A DNA stretch of 64,000 nt from Halalkalibacter hemicellulosilyticusJCM 9152 (GCF_000513115.1 NZ_BAUU01000013.1:1-64000); one strand, 5' to 3'. Positions 1 to 8,763 are shown, counted from the first letter of the stretch. Translations and numbers: made by a program. Notes: generated from the letters alone by a model not told the origin.

Positions 1-1
1 G

Positions 2-64
2 CCGCCACCAGGAGGAGAAGAGCCGCCACCAGGAGGAGAGGAGCCGCCACCAGGAGGAGAAGAG
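2..64 (+). repeat. 21-bp tandem repeat encoding PPPGGEE
   Basis: Three near-identical in-frame 21-bp units encode PPPGGEE, with only synonymous GAA/GAG differences. A degenerate fourth unit reads PPLGDSK. The array continues beyond the left edge, so the copy number is unknown. Confidence 0.85.
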
Positions 65-199
65 CCGCCATTAGGAGATAGTAAAGATCCTCTACCTGAT
101 ACGGCAACTAATCTATATCAGTTCCTATTAATTGGAATCTCTTTATTGTTCGTTGGTGGTATTGTCTACTTATTTAAAAGAAGAAAACAAGAGCAATAA
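2..199 (+). CDS. LPXTG-anchored surface protein, C-terminal fragment
   Basis: This is the tail of a cell-wall-anchored protein whose start lies outside the window. The reading frame begins with three copies of a 7-residue unit PPPGGEE, encoded by a 21-bp tandem repeat (bases 2-64), then a short linker. The sorting signal follows: LPDTA (an LPXTG variant with A for G), a hydrophobic segment of about 20 residues, and a positive tail FKRRKQEQ. A class A-type sortase would be expected to cut after the Thr and link the protein to peptidoglycan. The Pro/Gly/Glu repeat probably acts as a wall-spanning spacer. The function of the exported domain cannot be judged. Confidence 0.85.
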   Translation, partial: PPPGGEEPPPGGEEPPPGGEEPPLGDSKDPLPDTATNLYQFLLIGISLLFVGGIVYLFKRRKQEQ

Positions 200-229
200 A
201 GATTAAGGTCACGCGCCTAATGTTTAAGA

Positions 230-259
230 GTAGAGCTTGGAATAAAAACCAAGCTCTAC
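230..259. terminator. Bidirectional hairpin between convergent genes
   Basis: An 11-bp perfect inverted repeat (GTAGAGCTTGG / CCAAGCTCTAC) flanks an A-rich 8-base loop. It lies between the stop of the surface protein and the stop of the convergent phosphoesterase gene. The T tract is poor on both sides, so termination is likely but not certain. Confidence 0.6.
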
Positions 260-268
260 AGCTATATT

Positions 269-1126
269 CTAGTTCGTAATAGATTTCAGTGTAACGACTA
301 CGATTTCTGGTCGATTAAATAGACGAAATGGAATCACACTATTTCCAAGACCTCTATTGACAATCATGGTCGTATCGTCTAGTACATGTTCTCCAGAAGT
401 ATATTTCGGTAAAAAGCCTTGATTAGGAGCAACCAGTCCCCCAATAAAAGGAATTCTCATTTGTCCACCATGTGCATGTCCAGAGAAAACTAAATCAAAA
501 TCATATGTTGAATAAAGCGGTATCATTTCTGGACGATGAGCTAATAAAATTTGAAAATGCTTAGCTTCGAGTTCATTAATGGCTTCTAAAATAAACATTT
601 CTGTGATAGTACGCTCTGAATCATTCCCCTTTGTGTGTGCTGGATCATCAATACCAATAATTTGAATAATATCCTGATTGTTCATTAGCTCAACAACTGA
701 ATTTCTCATTACATGAACACCTATATTGACTAATGAATTCTCCAATGATTCAAAATTACCAGCCCACCATTCATGGTTCCCTGTTACAAAATAAGTAGGA
801 GCTATTTGCACTAATCCCTCTATTAATAGAAGGCTAGGTGTGTTATTATCCTTTTTTGAATCAACTAAATCTCCTGTAAATACAATTAAATCTGGATTCG
901 CATTATTGACTTTTTCGAGTAAAACTTGTTGGTCATTTGAAAAGCTTTTATTGTGAAGATCTGATAATTGGACAATGGTGAATTCGTTAAAGCCGATCGG
1001 AATTTTTTCGGACTGAACCTGGATTTGAGTAACGACAAGGGAGTTGTTTTGAACATGAAAGAAAATAATGAATAAACAAAGAAGGCTAATGATAAGAAAA
1101 AATATAAACATTCGATTCTTTTTCAA
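269..1126 (-). CDS. Membrane-anchored metallophosphoesterase (YkuE/YaeI-like)
   Basis: This is a calcineurin-type metallophosphoesterase with an N-terminal membrane anchor (about residues 6-25), so the catalytic domain should face outward. The two-metal site is readable: D56 and H58 in DLH, D86 in GDLVD, N117-H118 in GNHE, H197, and H217/H219 in GHAHGGQ. The length of 285 residues is normal for the YkuE/YaeI family, some of whose members are associated with lipid or cell-envelope phosphoester hydrolysis; the substrate here is unknown. The start is TTG, about 8 bases after a GAGGTGAG ribosome-binding site. The gene is transcribed alone, convergent with the surface-protein gene. Confidence 0.85.
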   Translation of the reverse strand: MKKNRMFIFFLIISLLCLFIIFFHVQNNSLVVTQIQVQSEKIPIGFNEFTIVQLSDLHNKSFSNDQQVLLEKVNNANPDLIVFTGDLVDSKKDNNTPSLLLIEGLVQIAPTYFVTGNHEWWAGNFESLENSLVNIGVHVMRNSVVELMNNQDIIQIIGIDDPAHTKGNDSERTITEMFILEAINELEAKHFQILLAHRPEMIPLYSTYDFDLVFSGHAHGGQMRIPFIGGLVAPNQGFLPKYTSGEHVLDDTTMIVNRGLGNSVIPFRLFNRPEIVVVTLKSITN

Positions 1127-1253
1127 TTTCTCACCTCAGTTAAAGTTTTGGAACTTTAAAATAATATTTATTATAAAGAAAAGATCATTATCCTTTCAAT
1201 TAAATGTTTAAAGTATGATAGATTGACAAACAAATGAGATAGCGCTTACTATA

Positions 1254-1275
1254 AAACTAACAACGTTGTTAGTTT
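1254..1275. promoter_or_regulatory. 22-bp perfect palindrome, likely LacI-type operator
   Basis: This perfect 22-bp palindrome is centred on the CG of AACAACGTTGTT and ends about 20 bases before the epimerase start codon. A central CpG within a palindrome is typical of LacI/GalR-family operators. The core ACAACGTTGT recurs at 4900-4909 upstream of the solute-binding protein gene, which suggests one regulator for both units. No LacI-family gene lies in the window. Confidence 0.6.
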
Positions 1276-1294
1276 AGAATGAGGAGGAATTGAG

Positions 1295-2125
1295 ATGACG
1301 GTAGGAGCACTAGCTCATTTATTTGGAACACACACGTATAAAGAATTGGCTCAAACATTAGGGGAGTACAGGATTAAGCATGTGCAATTAGCCATTTGGA
1401 AAGCATTTAATGACTATGATTTCACAAAACCTGGACTATTAAATCCCGGACTCGTTCGAAATATAAAAAAAGAATTTGACAAAAACGAAGTGGACATCTC
1501 GATTATTGCATCCTATTTACACTTATTTGATGAAAATGAAGACGCTCATCGAACCTTTTTACAACGATATAAAGAATTAATTCGCTATGCATCAATGTTT
1601 GGTGCACCAATGATTGCGACTGAAGTGGGAAGACCTCAATCGAATGGGGATTATGAAAAGGATTGGGATAAGCTCTATCATTCGTTAGTTGAATTAGTTA
1701 AAGAAGCTGAGCAGTGGGGAATCATTGTAGGGCTTGAAGCTGCACATGGTCATTTAATAGGGTCAGCACGAACATTAAAACAAATGCTAGATGATTTAAA
1801 TAGTTCTCAAGTTGGTGTTGTTCTTGACCTTGGGAACTTATTAACACAAGAAAACTATCAACAACAAGATGAAGTGATTGAAGAAGCGTTTGAATTATTA
1901 GGAAAGCATATTGTTGCGTGTCATGCGAAGGACCGCTTCCTAGATGAGCAAGGGATTTTACGAGAAACATCACCAGGATTAGGATTGCTAAATTATGATT
2001 TATTTTTGCAACGATTGCATCAATATAAGCCAGAATGTCATATTGTTATTGAGCATACAGAGCCAGAGGATATGAATAGAGCGGTTCAATTTATCGAACA
2101 AAAGCGAGCTCAGTTTGCGAAATAA
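1295..2125 (+). CDS. Sugar phosphate isomerase/epimerase-like TIM barrel protein
   Basis: The protein (276 residues) belongs to the xylose isomerase-like TIM barrel family (AP endonuclease 2 fold; IolE/IolH and ketose 3-epimerase relatives). Candidate metal ligands sit at the ends of predicted strands: Glu in GLEAAHGH, Asp in VLDLGN, His in ACHAKDR and Glu in VIEHTEPED. These proteins usually isomerise or epimerise a sugar or sugar acid. The start ATG follows AGGAGG, with a perfect 22-bp palindrome just upstream. It opens the carbohydrate locus, so it probably processes a sugar released by that locus. The exact substrate cannot be read. Confidence 0.75.
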   Translation: MTVGALAHLFGTHTYKELAQTLGEYRIKHVQLAIWKAFNDYDFTKPGLLNPGLVRNIKKEFDKNEVDISIIASYLHLFDENEDAHRTFLQRYKELIRYASMFGAPMIATEVGRPQSNGDYEKDWDKLYHSLVELVKEAEQWGIIVGLEAAHGHLIGSARTLKQMLDDLNSSQVGVVLDLGNLLTQENYQQQDEVIEEAFELLGKHIVACHAKDRFLDEQGILRETSPGLGLLNYDLFLQRLHQYKPECHIVIEHTEPEDMNRAVQFIEQKRAQFAK

Positions 2126-2219
2126 TTATGTTAAGTCTATTTCTAGTTAATCCTAGGAGTAGGCTTTCCTTCTTCTACTAATCAGTTCAAAAACATCTAT
2201 CATCCAATTGGTTGGAATG

Positions 2220-2228
2220 TGTTATAAT
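2220..2228 (+). promoter_or_regulatory. Possible extended -10 promoter of the AraC regulator
   Basis: TGTTATAAT gives a TGn extended -10 with a perfect TATAAT, 75 bases before the regulator start. No good -35 hexamer is seen at the usual distance. Confidence 0.35.
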
Positions 2229-2303
2229 AATCTACATATTATGTAAAAGATTCGTCGTTTTTAGAAATGTAAACCCTTACAAAAAGTGAAGGGAGGGAAG
2301 CAG

Positions 2304-4601
2304 TTGAAAAACCAAAGCTTATTAACAAAGCTTATCGTATTTGCAAGTATCGTTAGTGTCATTCCTGTTATTATAGTAGGTGTTTTTTCGTATGTGCAGT
2401 CATCAAAACATATTCAAGAAAAAGTAAATCATGAAAAGGTACAAGTAATCCGGCAAATCCAATCTAATATTGAGCAAGTATTAGTAACCGTTCATCATAG
2501 TGTTAGCAGGTCAATTGATTCCCCCTTAATGGAATCTGTTATTAGGCGGCCATTATTGGCTGAAGACTTTTCGATCTATCGCGAATTACGACAGGAATTG
2601 AGCAATTTAAGGTCGTATGATACGAAAGTAGATGAAGTGATTCTATTAAATTTACAAGAAGATTGGATTGTTGATTATACAGGAATTTCTAGGTTGAATG
2701 AGCACCCTGATCATGAACAATTTCTTTCCTATTTGGACTTAGAACATAATACAACTTGGATTTTGTTGGAGAATGAAGAATTTGTTGAACCTATATTAGT
2801 TGGGGAATGTCCATATACGATAAGTTTAGTGAAGAAGCTTCCACCTAAATTAAGTGAAAAATACGGGTTGGCTTTTACGAATATTCCTTCTTGTAGTTTA
2901 GCAGAAATGATTAATGTCGATGAACTGTCAGATGAAGTCATGATTACAGATGAAGATTATACGATTATCGTGCATCGTGATCCCAATTTGGTTGGACAAT
3001 CGTTAGTCGATACTCATTATATGGGTTCGCTAGAAGGATTTAATGAGCGATCAGGTCAATTTGATGTTTCTAACCATGATGAATCATATACGGTTACATA
3101 TAATAAGTCTGATTTTAATGATTGGAATTATATTTCTTTCAACTCGATCGATGATTTAACAGAAGAAAGTAAAACGATTGGCTGGATTACGTTCTTCATG
3201 ATTACGTTTATTATTTTAACTTGTAGTTTGTATATATACATCATTAGCAAAAAATTATACTCTCCAGTTAATAACCTTGTATCCTATATTGAAGAACACT
3301 TGCCAGAGCGTACGAACAATAAACGAAATGAGTTAGAATTGATTGAAGATCATATTAGTGAATTATTTTCATCTAAAACGAATTTGGAAGCTGAGCTAAA
3401 AGAACATTCACAACAAATGAAATCGGTCTTTATTAATCAATTGTTCACGGGGCATTATAAAACGAGTGAAATTAATGAGAAATTGATAAGCTTTGAATTA
3501 GAAGATTTAGTTCAATCTTGGGATCACATGGTCGTTTGTACGATTCATATTGATAACCTTGAAAAAAAAGATTATCAGTCTCATGATGTGGAAAAGATCT
3601 CATTTGCAGTGAAGAATATTGTAGAAGAAACGATTCCAGCAGATAACCGGTTACCAACGGTTTGGATGGATCAAGTGCTTATCTTATTATTAGGGTTTTC
3701 AGACGAGCAAGTTCATAAAGATCAAATATATAATTTAACTGAAACGATTCAAACGAATATCCATCAAACGTTAAAAGTATGTATTAGTATAGGTGTGAGT
3801 CGCTCATTTTCTGATATTAAGGCAGCGAAGAGAGGGTATAAAGAAGGGATAGAAGCGTTAAAGCATAGAATGACGCTTGGAACAGGTGTCATTGTACACT
3901 TCTCGTCGATGTATTCTGGAAAGCAGGCAACCATTTTCGATTATCCTAAAAGGGTTGAAGATGAGTTACTCATAGCGATTAAATTAGGTGAAGAGAAGAA
4001 AGCACATGAACAGCTCCGAATATGGATGGAAAAAGTATTTAAAAATGCTCAATCTCCAAGAGAATACCAAATATATATGATGGAACTTCTAAATAATTTA
4101 TTATTGCTTAAGCAAGAAAGTCAAGTCAGCTTTGAGCAATTGGAAATATATCATGTATCTTTATATGAAGAGTTACTACAATTGAATATGAGGGTCGAGA
4201 TTGAAGGTTGGTTCCAAGATAGGTTGATTCAACCTTTGATTCAAATTTTCCAAAAGCGAAAGGAATCGCAGTTTCATAATCTTTCTGAGAAAATGATTGA
4301 TATGATCCACCAGCGTTATGATGAGGAAATAACGTTGGAAGAATGTGCATCGAAGCTGCATTATAATGCCAATTATTTAAGTAGTGTGTTTAAGCAAGAA
4401 ACGAATCATACATTTAGTGAATATTTATCAATGTACCGATTTAAAATGGCTAAAAGGTGGCTAGTGGAAACATCGATGACAGTTAAAGAGATTGCTGATC
4501 AATTACAGTATAAAAATTCACAAAACTTTATCCGGTCCTTTAAAAAACAAGAAGATATGACACCAGGGCAATATCGTAAGAAGTATCAAAATATTTCTTA
4601 A
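2304..4601 (+). CDS. Membrane-bound AraC-family transcriptional regulator
   Basis: This 765-residue regulator resembles the YesS/YtdP type found beside B. subtilis pectin-degradation genes. A first membrane helix (about residues 8-28) and a second near residue 295-315 bracket an extracytoplasmic sensor region of about 260 residues. A long cytoplasmic linker follows, then two AraC helix-turn-helix motifs in the last 100 residues (ITLEECASKLHYNANYLSSV and VKEIADQLQYKNSQNFIRSF). The TTG start at 2304 is chosen because AAGGGAGGG sits about 6 bases upstream; an in-frame GTG at 2286 lies before that site. It probably senses an extracellular oligosaccharide and activates the transporter genes downstream. 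Confidence 0.85.
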   Translation: MKNQSLLTKLIVFASIVSVIPVIIVGVFSYVQSSKHIQEKVNHEKVQVIRQIQSNIEQVLVTVHHSVSRSIDSPLMESVIRRPLLAEDFSIYRELRQELSNLRSYDTKVDEVILLNLQEDWIVDYTGISRLNEHPDHEQFLSYLDLEHNTTWILLENEEFVEPILVGECPYTISLVKKLPPKLSEKYGLAFTNIPSCSLAEMINVDELSDEVMITDEDYTIIVHRDPNLVGQSLVDTHYMGSLEGFNERSGQFDVSNHDESYTVTYNKSDFNDWNYISFNSIDDLTEESKTIGWITFFMITFIILTCSLYIYIISKKLYSPVNNLVSYIEEHLPERTNNKRNELELIEDHISELFSSKTNLEAELKEHSQQMKSVFINQLFTGHYKTSEINEKLISFELEDLVQSWDHMVVCTIHIDNLEKKDYQSHDVEKISFAVKNIVEETIPADNRLPTVWMDQVLILLLGFSDEQVHKDQIYNLTETIQTNIHQTLKVCISIGVSRSFSDIKAAKRGYKEGIEALKHRMTLGTGVIVHFSSMYSGKQATIFDYPKRVEDELLIAIKLGEEKKAHEQLRIWMEKVFKNAQSPREYQIYMMELLNNLLLLKQESQVSFEQLEIYHVSLYEELLQLNMRVEIEGWFQDRLIQPLIQIFQKRKESQFHNLSEKMIDMIHQRYDEEITLEECASKLHYNANYLSSVFKQETNHTFSEYLSMYRFKMAKRWLVETSMTVKEIADQLQYKNSQNFIRSFKKQEDMTPGQYRKKYQNIS

Positions 4602-4615
4602 GGAGAAATATGAGT

Positions 4616-4655
4616 CCAATGTAAAGGTTGAGTGTTACCTTTCATTGGGCTTTTT
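4616..4655 (+). terminator. Rho-independent terminator after the AraC regulator
   Basis: CCAATG-T-AAAGGT pairs with ACCTTTCATTGG (12 bp with one bulge, 8-base loop), followed by GCTTTTTCG. It begins 15 bases after the regulator stop. Confidence 0.8.
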
Positions 4656-4774
4656 CGTCGTAGTAAGAACGTATATTATAAAGGTATCCGGTCATAAGGA
4701 ATATCTTTGTTACGATTTATATATCCTCCATAATCATTAGATCAGATAGACGGAAAGGACTAGTGTCACAGTGT

Positions 4775-4788
4775 TGTAAGTGCTTACA
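4775..4788. promoter_or_regulatory. cre-like site (CcpA)
   Basis: TGTAAGTGCTTACA matches the cre consensus TGWAANCGNTNWCA at all but one defined position (T instead of the central C). It lies in the control region of the sugar transporter, where carbon catabolite repression is expected. Confidence 0.5.
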
Positions 4789-4897
4789 TAATGAGATGGT
4801 GATTATATGAATCATCTTCGTTATCGACTATGATCATCAGTAACAGCATGTAGCGTATGATGATTTCATGATCTAAACGGAAAGTGATGGATCATCA

Positions 4898-4912
4898 TTA
4901 CAACGTTGTTAA
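4898..4912. promoter_or_regulatory. Second copy of the ACAACGTTGT operator core
   Basis: TTACAACGTTGTTAA carries the same 10-bp palindromic core as the perfect palindrome at 1254-1275, with weaker flanks. It lies about 140 bases before the solute-binding protein gene. Confidence 0.5.
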
Positions 4913-5048
4913 AATGATTGGCTGGAGGTGTATAGAGAAATAAGAATTTGGTGCTTATGAAAGAAGTCACGCTCAGGTAATACGTTTACGGAAAACAGGG
5001 TTAGATGTGTGATATGATCAAAAAAGAATATTAATTGGGGGTATACGA

Positions 5049-6605
5049 ATGAAGTTATCTATGAAGTATATCGTAATGATTTGTACGTTTGCTCTTTTAC
5101 TAATGCTGCTTGGTGCATGTAATAATGAAAGCGCTTCAAATGAGGATGCGACGCCTTCTGATAATACGGAAGATGAAGCTACGAATAATGAAGGTGAAGA
5201 TTCTGGAGAGCCATATGAGTTTTCAATTATGACGAACTTACACACAGCTGAGACGCCTGATCCTAAAATACAGGAATTAATTGAGGAAATGACTGGCTAT
5301 AAGCTTGATATTCAATGGGTTCCTGATAGCAACTATGATGAGCGCTTAAATACAGCTTTTGCGACTGGATCACTACCAGACGTTGTTAGAATAGGTTTTA
5401 ATCAAGTAAATCAATTTAAAGACGCCATACGTAATGATCAGTTTTGGGAAATCGGACCTTATTTAGATCAATTTGAAAATTTAAGTAATTTAAATGAAGA
5501 TATTATGGCTAACACGATGATCGATGGGAAAATTTATGGGATTTATCAAGGGCGGCCACTTTCAAGACAAGGAATCATTTACCGTAAAGATTGGGCTGAT
5601 AATCTTGGGTTAGATGCGCCGACAACGACAGATGAATTTTTTGAAATGGTTCGTGCTTTTACTGAAGATGATCCGAATGGATCGGGTAATAATGATACGA
5701 TCGGAATTGCTGATCGTAGTGACTTAATCTATGGTGGCTTCAAGACAATTGCTTCGTGGTTTGGGACACCAAATGAGTGGGGAGAAAAAGATGGGCAATT
5801 GCTCCCAGAGTTTATGTTTGATGAGTATATGGATACGTTAGACTTCTATAAAGAGATGCATTCTAATGGATATATTAATCAAGATTTTCCTGTTACAAGT
5901 AAAGACGACCAAATCGCGCTTGTCACTAATGGGACAGCAGGAGTATACGTCGGATCACTTCCTGATGTAACATCGATGAATAATGATGCTACGGCACTTA
6001 ATCCTGACATTAAATTTGATGTTCAAAATTATGTAGAAGGTCCACACGGTGAATTTGGTGTTTGGGCAATACCAGGCTTTGGAGAAATCATTATTTTCTC
6101 TAAATCATCGATCGAGACGGAAGAAGACTTATTAAATATTCTAGGATTCTATGATAAGTTAGCAAGTTCAGAGGTCATTAATACTCTCTATTGGGGTGTT
6201 GAAGGTGAGCACTATGAGTTAAAGGACGGCCGAGCTGATAATACGATTGCTGAACAGCGTATCATTGATACAGAAGTAAGACCGTATTTAACATTAGAGA
6301 TTGGTGAACCTGAAACCACTGGACGTTACGAGGGATACACAGATTATGAAGTGAGACAAAAGGCAGATGAGTTAGTGTTAGACAACAACAATTATCTCAT
6401 CCATAACCCTGCTGTTACTCTAGATTCAGAAACGTTTATACGTGATGGTGAACGTTTAACTCAAATGATTGAAGATGCTACAGTTCGTTATATTTTAGGT
6501 CAGACTGATCGAGAAGGGTTTGATTCAGTAGTTGAAGATTGGCGAGCGCAAGGTGGAGATGCGATTATTGAAGAAATAAATGATTCCTATCAAGCTATTA
6601 ACTAA
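5049..6605 (+). CDS. Lipoprotein solute-binding protein of a carbohydrate ABC importer (LplA/YtcQ-like)
   Basis: This is a family 1-type extracellular sugar-binding lipoprotein of 518 residues. The N-terminus is a lipoprotein signal with lipobox LLGAC (Cys24 is the lipidated residue), followed by an acidic Asn/Ser/Glu linker and the binding domain beginning near residue 55. The length is that of the large LplA/YtcQ group, which feeds on oligosaccharides. The ATG follows a GGGGGT ribosome-binding site. It partners with the two permeases downstream; a terminator and an intergenic gap separate them, so expression may be uneven. The ligand is inferred to be a uronate-containing oligosaccharide from the neighbouring GH105. 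Confidence 0.88.
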   Translation: MKLSMKYIVMICTFALLLMLLGACNNESASNEDATPSDNTEDEATNNEGEDSGEPYEFSIMTNLHTAETPDPKIQELIEEMTGYKLDIQWVPDSNYDERLNTAFATGSLPDVVRIGFNQVNQFKDAIRNDQFWEIGPYLDQFENLSNLNEDIMANTMIDGKIYGIYQGRPLSRQGIIYRKDWADNLGLDAPTTTDEFFEMVRAFTEDDPNGSGNNDTIGIADRSDLIYGGFKTIASWFGTPNEWGEKDGQLLPEFMFDEYMDTLDFYKEMHSNGYINQDFPVTSKDDQIALVTNGTAGVYVGSLPDVTSMNNDATALNPDIKFDVQNYVEGPHGEFGVWAIPGFGEIIIFSKSSIETEEDLLNILGFYDKLASSEVINTLYWGVEGEHYELKDGRADNTIAEQRIIDTEVRPYLTLEIGEPETTGRYEGYTDYEVRQKADELVLDNNNYLIHNPAVTLDSETFIRDGERLTQMIEDATVRYILGQTDREGFDSVVEDWRAQGGDAIIEEINDSYQAIN

Positions 6606-6623
6606 CATGTACCGAACATTTTA

Positions 6624-6659
6624 AGAGAATTGATTCGATAAGAGTCAATTCTCTTTTTA
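6624..6659 (+). terminator. Terminator after the solute-binding protein gene
   Basis: AGAGAATTGA and TCAATTCTCT form a 10-bp perfect stem with an 11-base loop, followed by a T run. It begins 19 bases after the stop and may attenuate rather than end the operon, so that more binding protein than permease is made. Confidence 0.85.
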
Positions 6660-6846
6660 TAGAAAAAATGAATCTAAGAAAAGAGTAGTTCGTCTTATAA
6701 ATTTTTGCACTTGAATTAATTACCAAAAGATGCGAATAATCTTTATCTTCGATTTAGTCGAAAACCCTGATAAAACGACGATTTTCTCACGATTATGGTG
6801 AAATGATTATAGCTGTAATCTTATTTTGCGATTAAGATTACATTCA

Positions 6847-6860
6847 AGAAAGCGTTTACA
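6847..6860. promoter_or_regulatory. cre-like site before the permease genes
   Basis: AGAAAGCGTTTACA matches the cre consensus at every defined position except the first. It lies 28 bases before the permease start codon, a position where CcpA binding would block transcription. Confidence 0.55.
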
Positions 6861-6887
6861 CCATTTTGTTACGAAAGGAAGATAGCT

Positions 6888-7850
6888 ATGGAAAATCAAG
6901 TGGTTGTTGAGAAAGCGAAAGCGCCGTTGCCACCATACAACAGACGTGAAGAAATGATGAAGAATATAAGAAAGAATAAATGGATTTATTTAATGATTGC
7001 TCCAGGTATTCTTTACTTTTTTATTTACAAGTATATTCCGATGTATGGTCTTATTATTGCCTTTCAAGATTACAAGCCTTATTTAGGTATTATGGGAAGT
7101 GAGTGGGTTGGTCTTCAACATTTTGAACGTTTATTTTCAAGTCCTGATTTTTGGATGATTTTTCGAAATACACTTATTTTATTTGCTCTTCAGCTTTTTG
7201 TGTTTTTTCCGATTCCAATCATTGTGGCTTTAATGCTTAATGAGGTACGTAATCAATTTTTTAAGCGAAGTGTACAAACGTTAATTTACATTCCACACTT
7301 TATGTCTTGGGTAGTTATTGTTTCCATTAGCTTTGTCATGCTGACATTAGATGGAGGAATTATTAATTCAATTATCGAGGCAATGGGTTTTCAGAAGATT
7401 AACTTTTTAATGAATCCAGATACGTTTAGACCAATGTATATTCTGCAAGTCATATGGCGAGAGGCTGGATGGGGAACGATTATCTTCTTAGCAGCAGTGG
7501 CAGCAGTTGATCCTGAACAATATGAAGCAGCGAAAATTGATGGCGCAAATCGCATCAGACAAATATGGCACATCACATTACCTGCTATTCGAAGTGTCAT
7601 TATTGTCCTATTAATATTAAAGATTGGAGATGTTCTCGAGCTTGGGTTTGAACATGTATATCTGTTATTAAATGCATCGAACCGTGAAGTAGGGGAAATA
7701 TTCGATACGTATGTGTATACAGCTGGTTTAAAGCAAGGTCAGTTTAGTTATAGTACGGCGGTAGGCTTTTTCAAAGGGATTATTGGTTTAATTCTAGTAA
7801 TGTTTGCTAACTGGTTATCGAAAAAAGCTGGAGAAGAAGGCGTTTATTAA
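6888..7850 (+). CDS. Carbohydrate ABC transporter permease (LplB/YteP-like)
   Basis: This is an inner-membrane permease of 320 residues. It has a soluble N-terminus of about 30 residues and six predicted membrane helices. The cytoplasmic EAA loop reads EQYEAAKIDGANRIRQIWHITLPAI and contacts the ATPase. The family is the LplB/YteP group that pairs with large LplA-type binding proteins. ATG follows GAAAGGAAG. The second permease starts 14 bases downstream. No ATP-binding subunit is encoded in the locus; B. subtilis relatives share the MsmX ATPase, which I infer here too. Confidence 0.9.
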   Translation: MENQVVVEKAKAPLPPYNRREEMMKNIRKNKWIYLMIAPGILYFFIYKYIPMYGLIIAFQDYKPYLGIMGSEWVGLQHFERLFSSPDFWMIFRNTLILFALQLFVFFPIPIIVALMLNEVRNQFFKRSVQTLIYIPHFMSWVVIVSISFVMLTLDGGIINSIIEAMGFQKINFLMNPDTFRPMYILQVIWREAGWGTIIFLAAVAAVDPEQYEAAKIDGANRIRQIWHITLPAIRSVIIVLLILKIGDVLELGFEHVYLLLNASNREVGEIFDTYVYTAGLKQGQFSYSTAVGFFKGIIGLILVMFANWLSKKAGEEGVY

Positions 7851-7864
7851 GAGGAGGGCTGAAA

Positions 7865-8740
7865 ATGGTTAAGGATCGATCTATAGGAAGTAAAATTTTC
7901 GATGCGACAAATATAACGTTATTAACGATCATCGCTTTATTATGTATATTACCATTTTTACATGTTGTCGCAGCTTCATTTACAACGAGTGCGGAATTAG
8001 CGGATAAACGATTCGTTTTAATTCCTACAGTATGGAGCTTAGATGCGTATCGTTATATTTTTTCGACTGATACGATTATGACAGCGATGATGGTATCAAT
8101 AGGAGTTACAGTTGGTGGTACGATATTTAGTATGTTTTTATCGACGTTAACAGCGTATGGATTGTCTCGAAAGGATTTAGTCGGTAGAAGGTTTTTAATG
8201 TTTTTCATTGTGTTCACATTGTTATTTAACGGTGGGATGATTCCTACATTTCTCGTTGTTCAATATACCGGTTTGTTAAATTCATTAGCAGCACTTATTG
8301 TACCTGTAGCGATCAATGCTTTTAACATGATTATTTTGAAAAGCTTTTTTCAAAATCTTCCGGCGGGGCTTGAAGAGTCAGCGAAAATTGATGGCTGTAG
8401 TGACTTTGGAATATTGTTTCGAATTGTCATTCCTTGTTCGATGCCAGCCATTGCGACAATATCACTTTTTTATGCAGTAACGTATTGGAATACGTATATG
8501 CATGCCATCCTTTATTTAAGCGATTCATCAAAATGGCCGGTGCAAGTTCTTTTAAGACAGGTCGTCGTTTTGGCTAGTGGCTTGAATTATGACGGCGCTG
8601 AATTTACGAGTGTACCACCACCAGAAATTACGGTGAAGATGGCTGTCATAGTTGTAGCTACGATACCTGTTCTAGCTGTTTATCCATTTTTACAAAAGTA
8701 TTTTGCCAAGGGAGCATTACTCGGTTCGATGAAAGGTTAA
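7865..8740 (+). CDS. Carbohydrate ABC transporter permease (LplC/YtcP-like)
   Basis: This is the second permease subunit (291 residues) of the importer, with six predicted helices and the EAA-loop signature LEESAKIDGCSDFGILFRIV near residues 173-192. It follows the first permease by 14 bases with an AGGAGG ribosome-binding site, so the two are co-transcribed and should form a heterodimer. The length and C-terminus (GSMKG) match the YtcP/LplC group. Confidence 0.9.
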   Translation: MVKDRSIGSKIFDATNITLLTIIALLCILPFLHVVAASFTTSAELADKRFVLIPTVWSLDAYRYIFSTDTIMTAMMVSIGVTVGGTIFSMFLSTLTAYGLSRKDLVGRRFLMFFIVFTLLFNGGMIPTFLVVQYTGLLNSLAALIVPVAINAFNMIILKSFFQNLPAGLEESAKIDGCSDFGILFRIVIPCSMPAIATISLFYAVTYWNTYMHAILYLSDSSKWPVQVLLRQVVVLASGLNYDGAEFTSVPPPEITVKMAVIVVATIPVLAVYPFLQKYFAKGALLGSMKG

Positions 8741-8763
8741 TTCAATGAAAAGGTCGTGAGTGC

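Larger units (their letters stand above)
4602..5048 (+). other. 447-bp intergenic control region before the solute-binding protein gene
   Basis: This stretch holds the regulator's terminator, a cre-like palindrome (4775-4788), a near-palindrome with core ACAACGTTGT (4900-4909) and several scattered GATCAT/ATCATC runs. No convincing ORF is seen. It is presumably where the AraC regulator and catabolite control act on the transporter operon. Confidence 0.6.

Noticed and set aside
1241-1254. cre site before the epimerase gene
   Set aside because: AGATAGCGCTTACT has three mismatches to the cre consensus, too many without other support.
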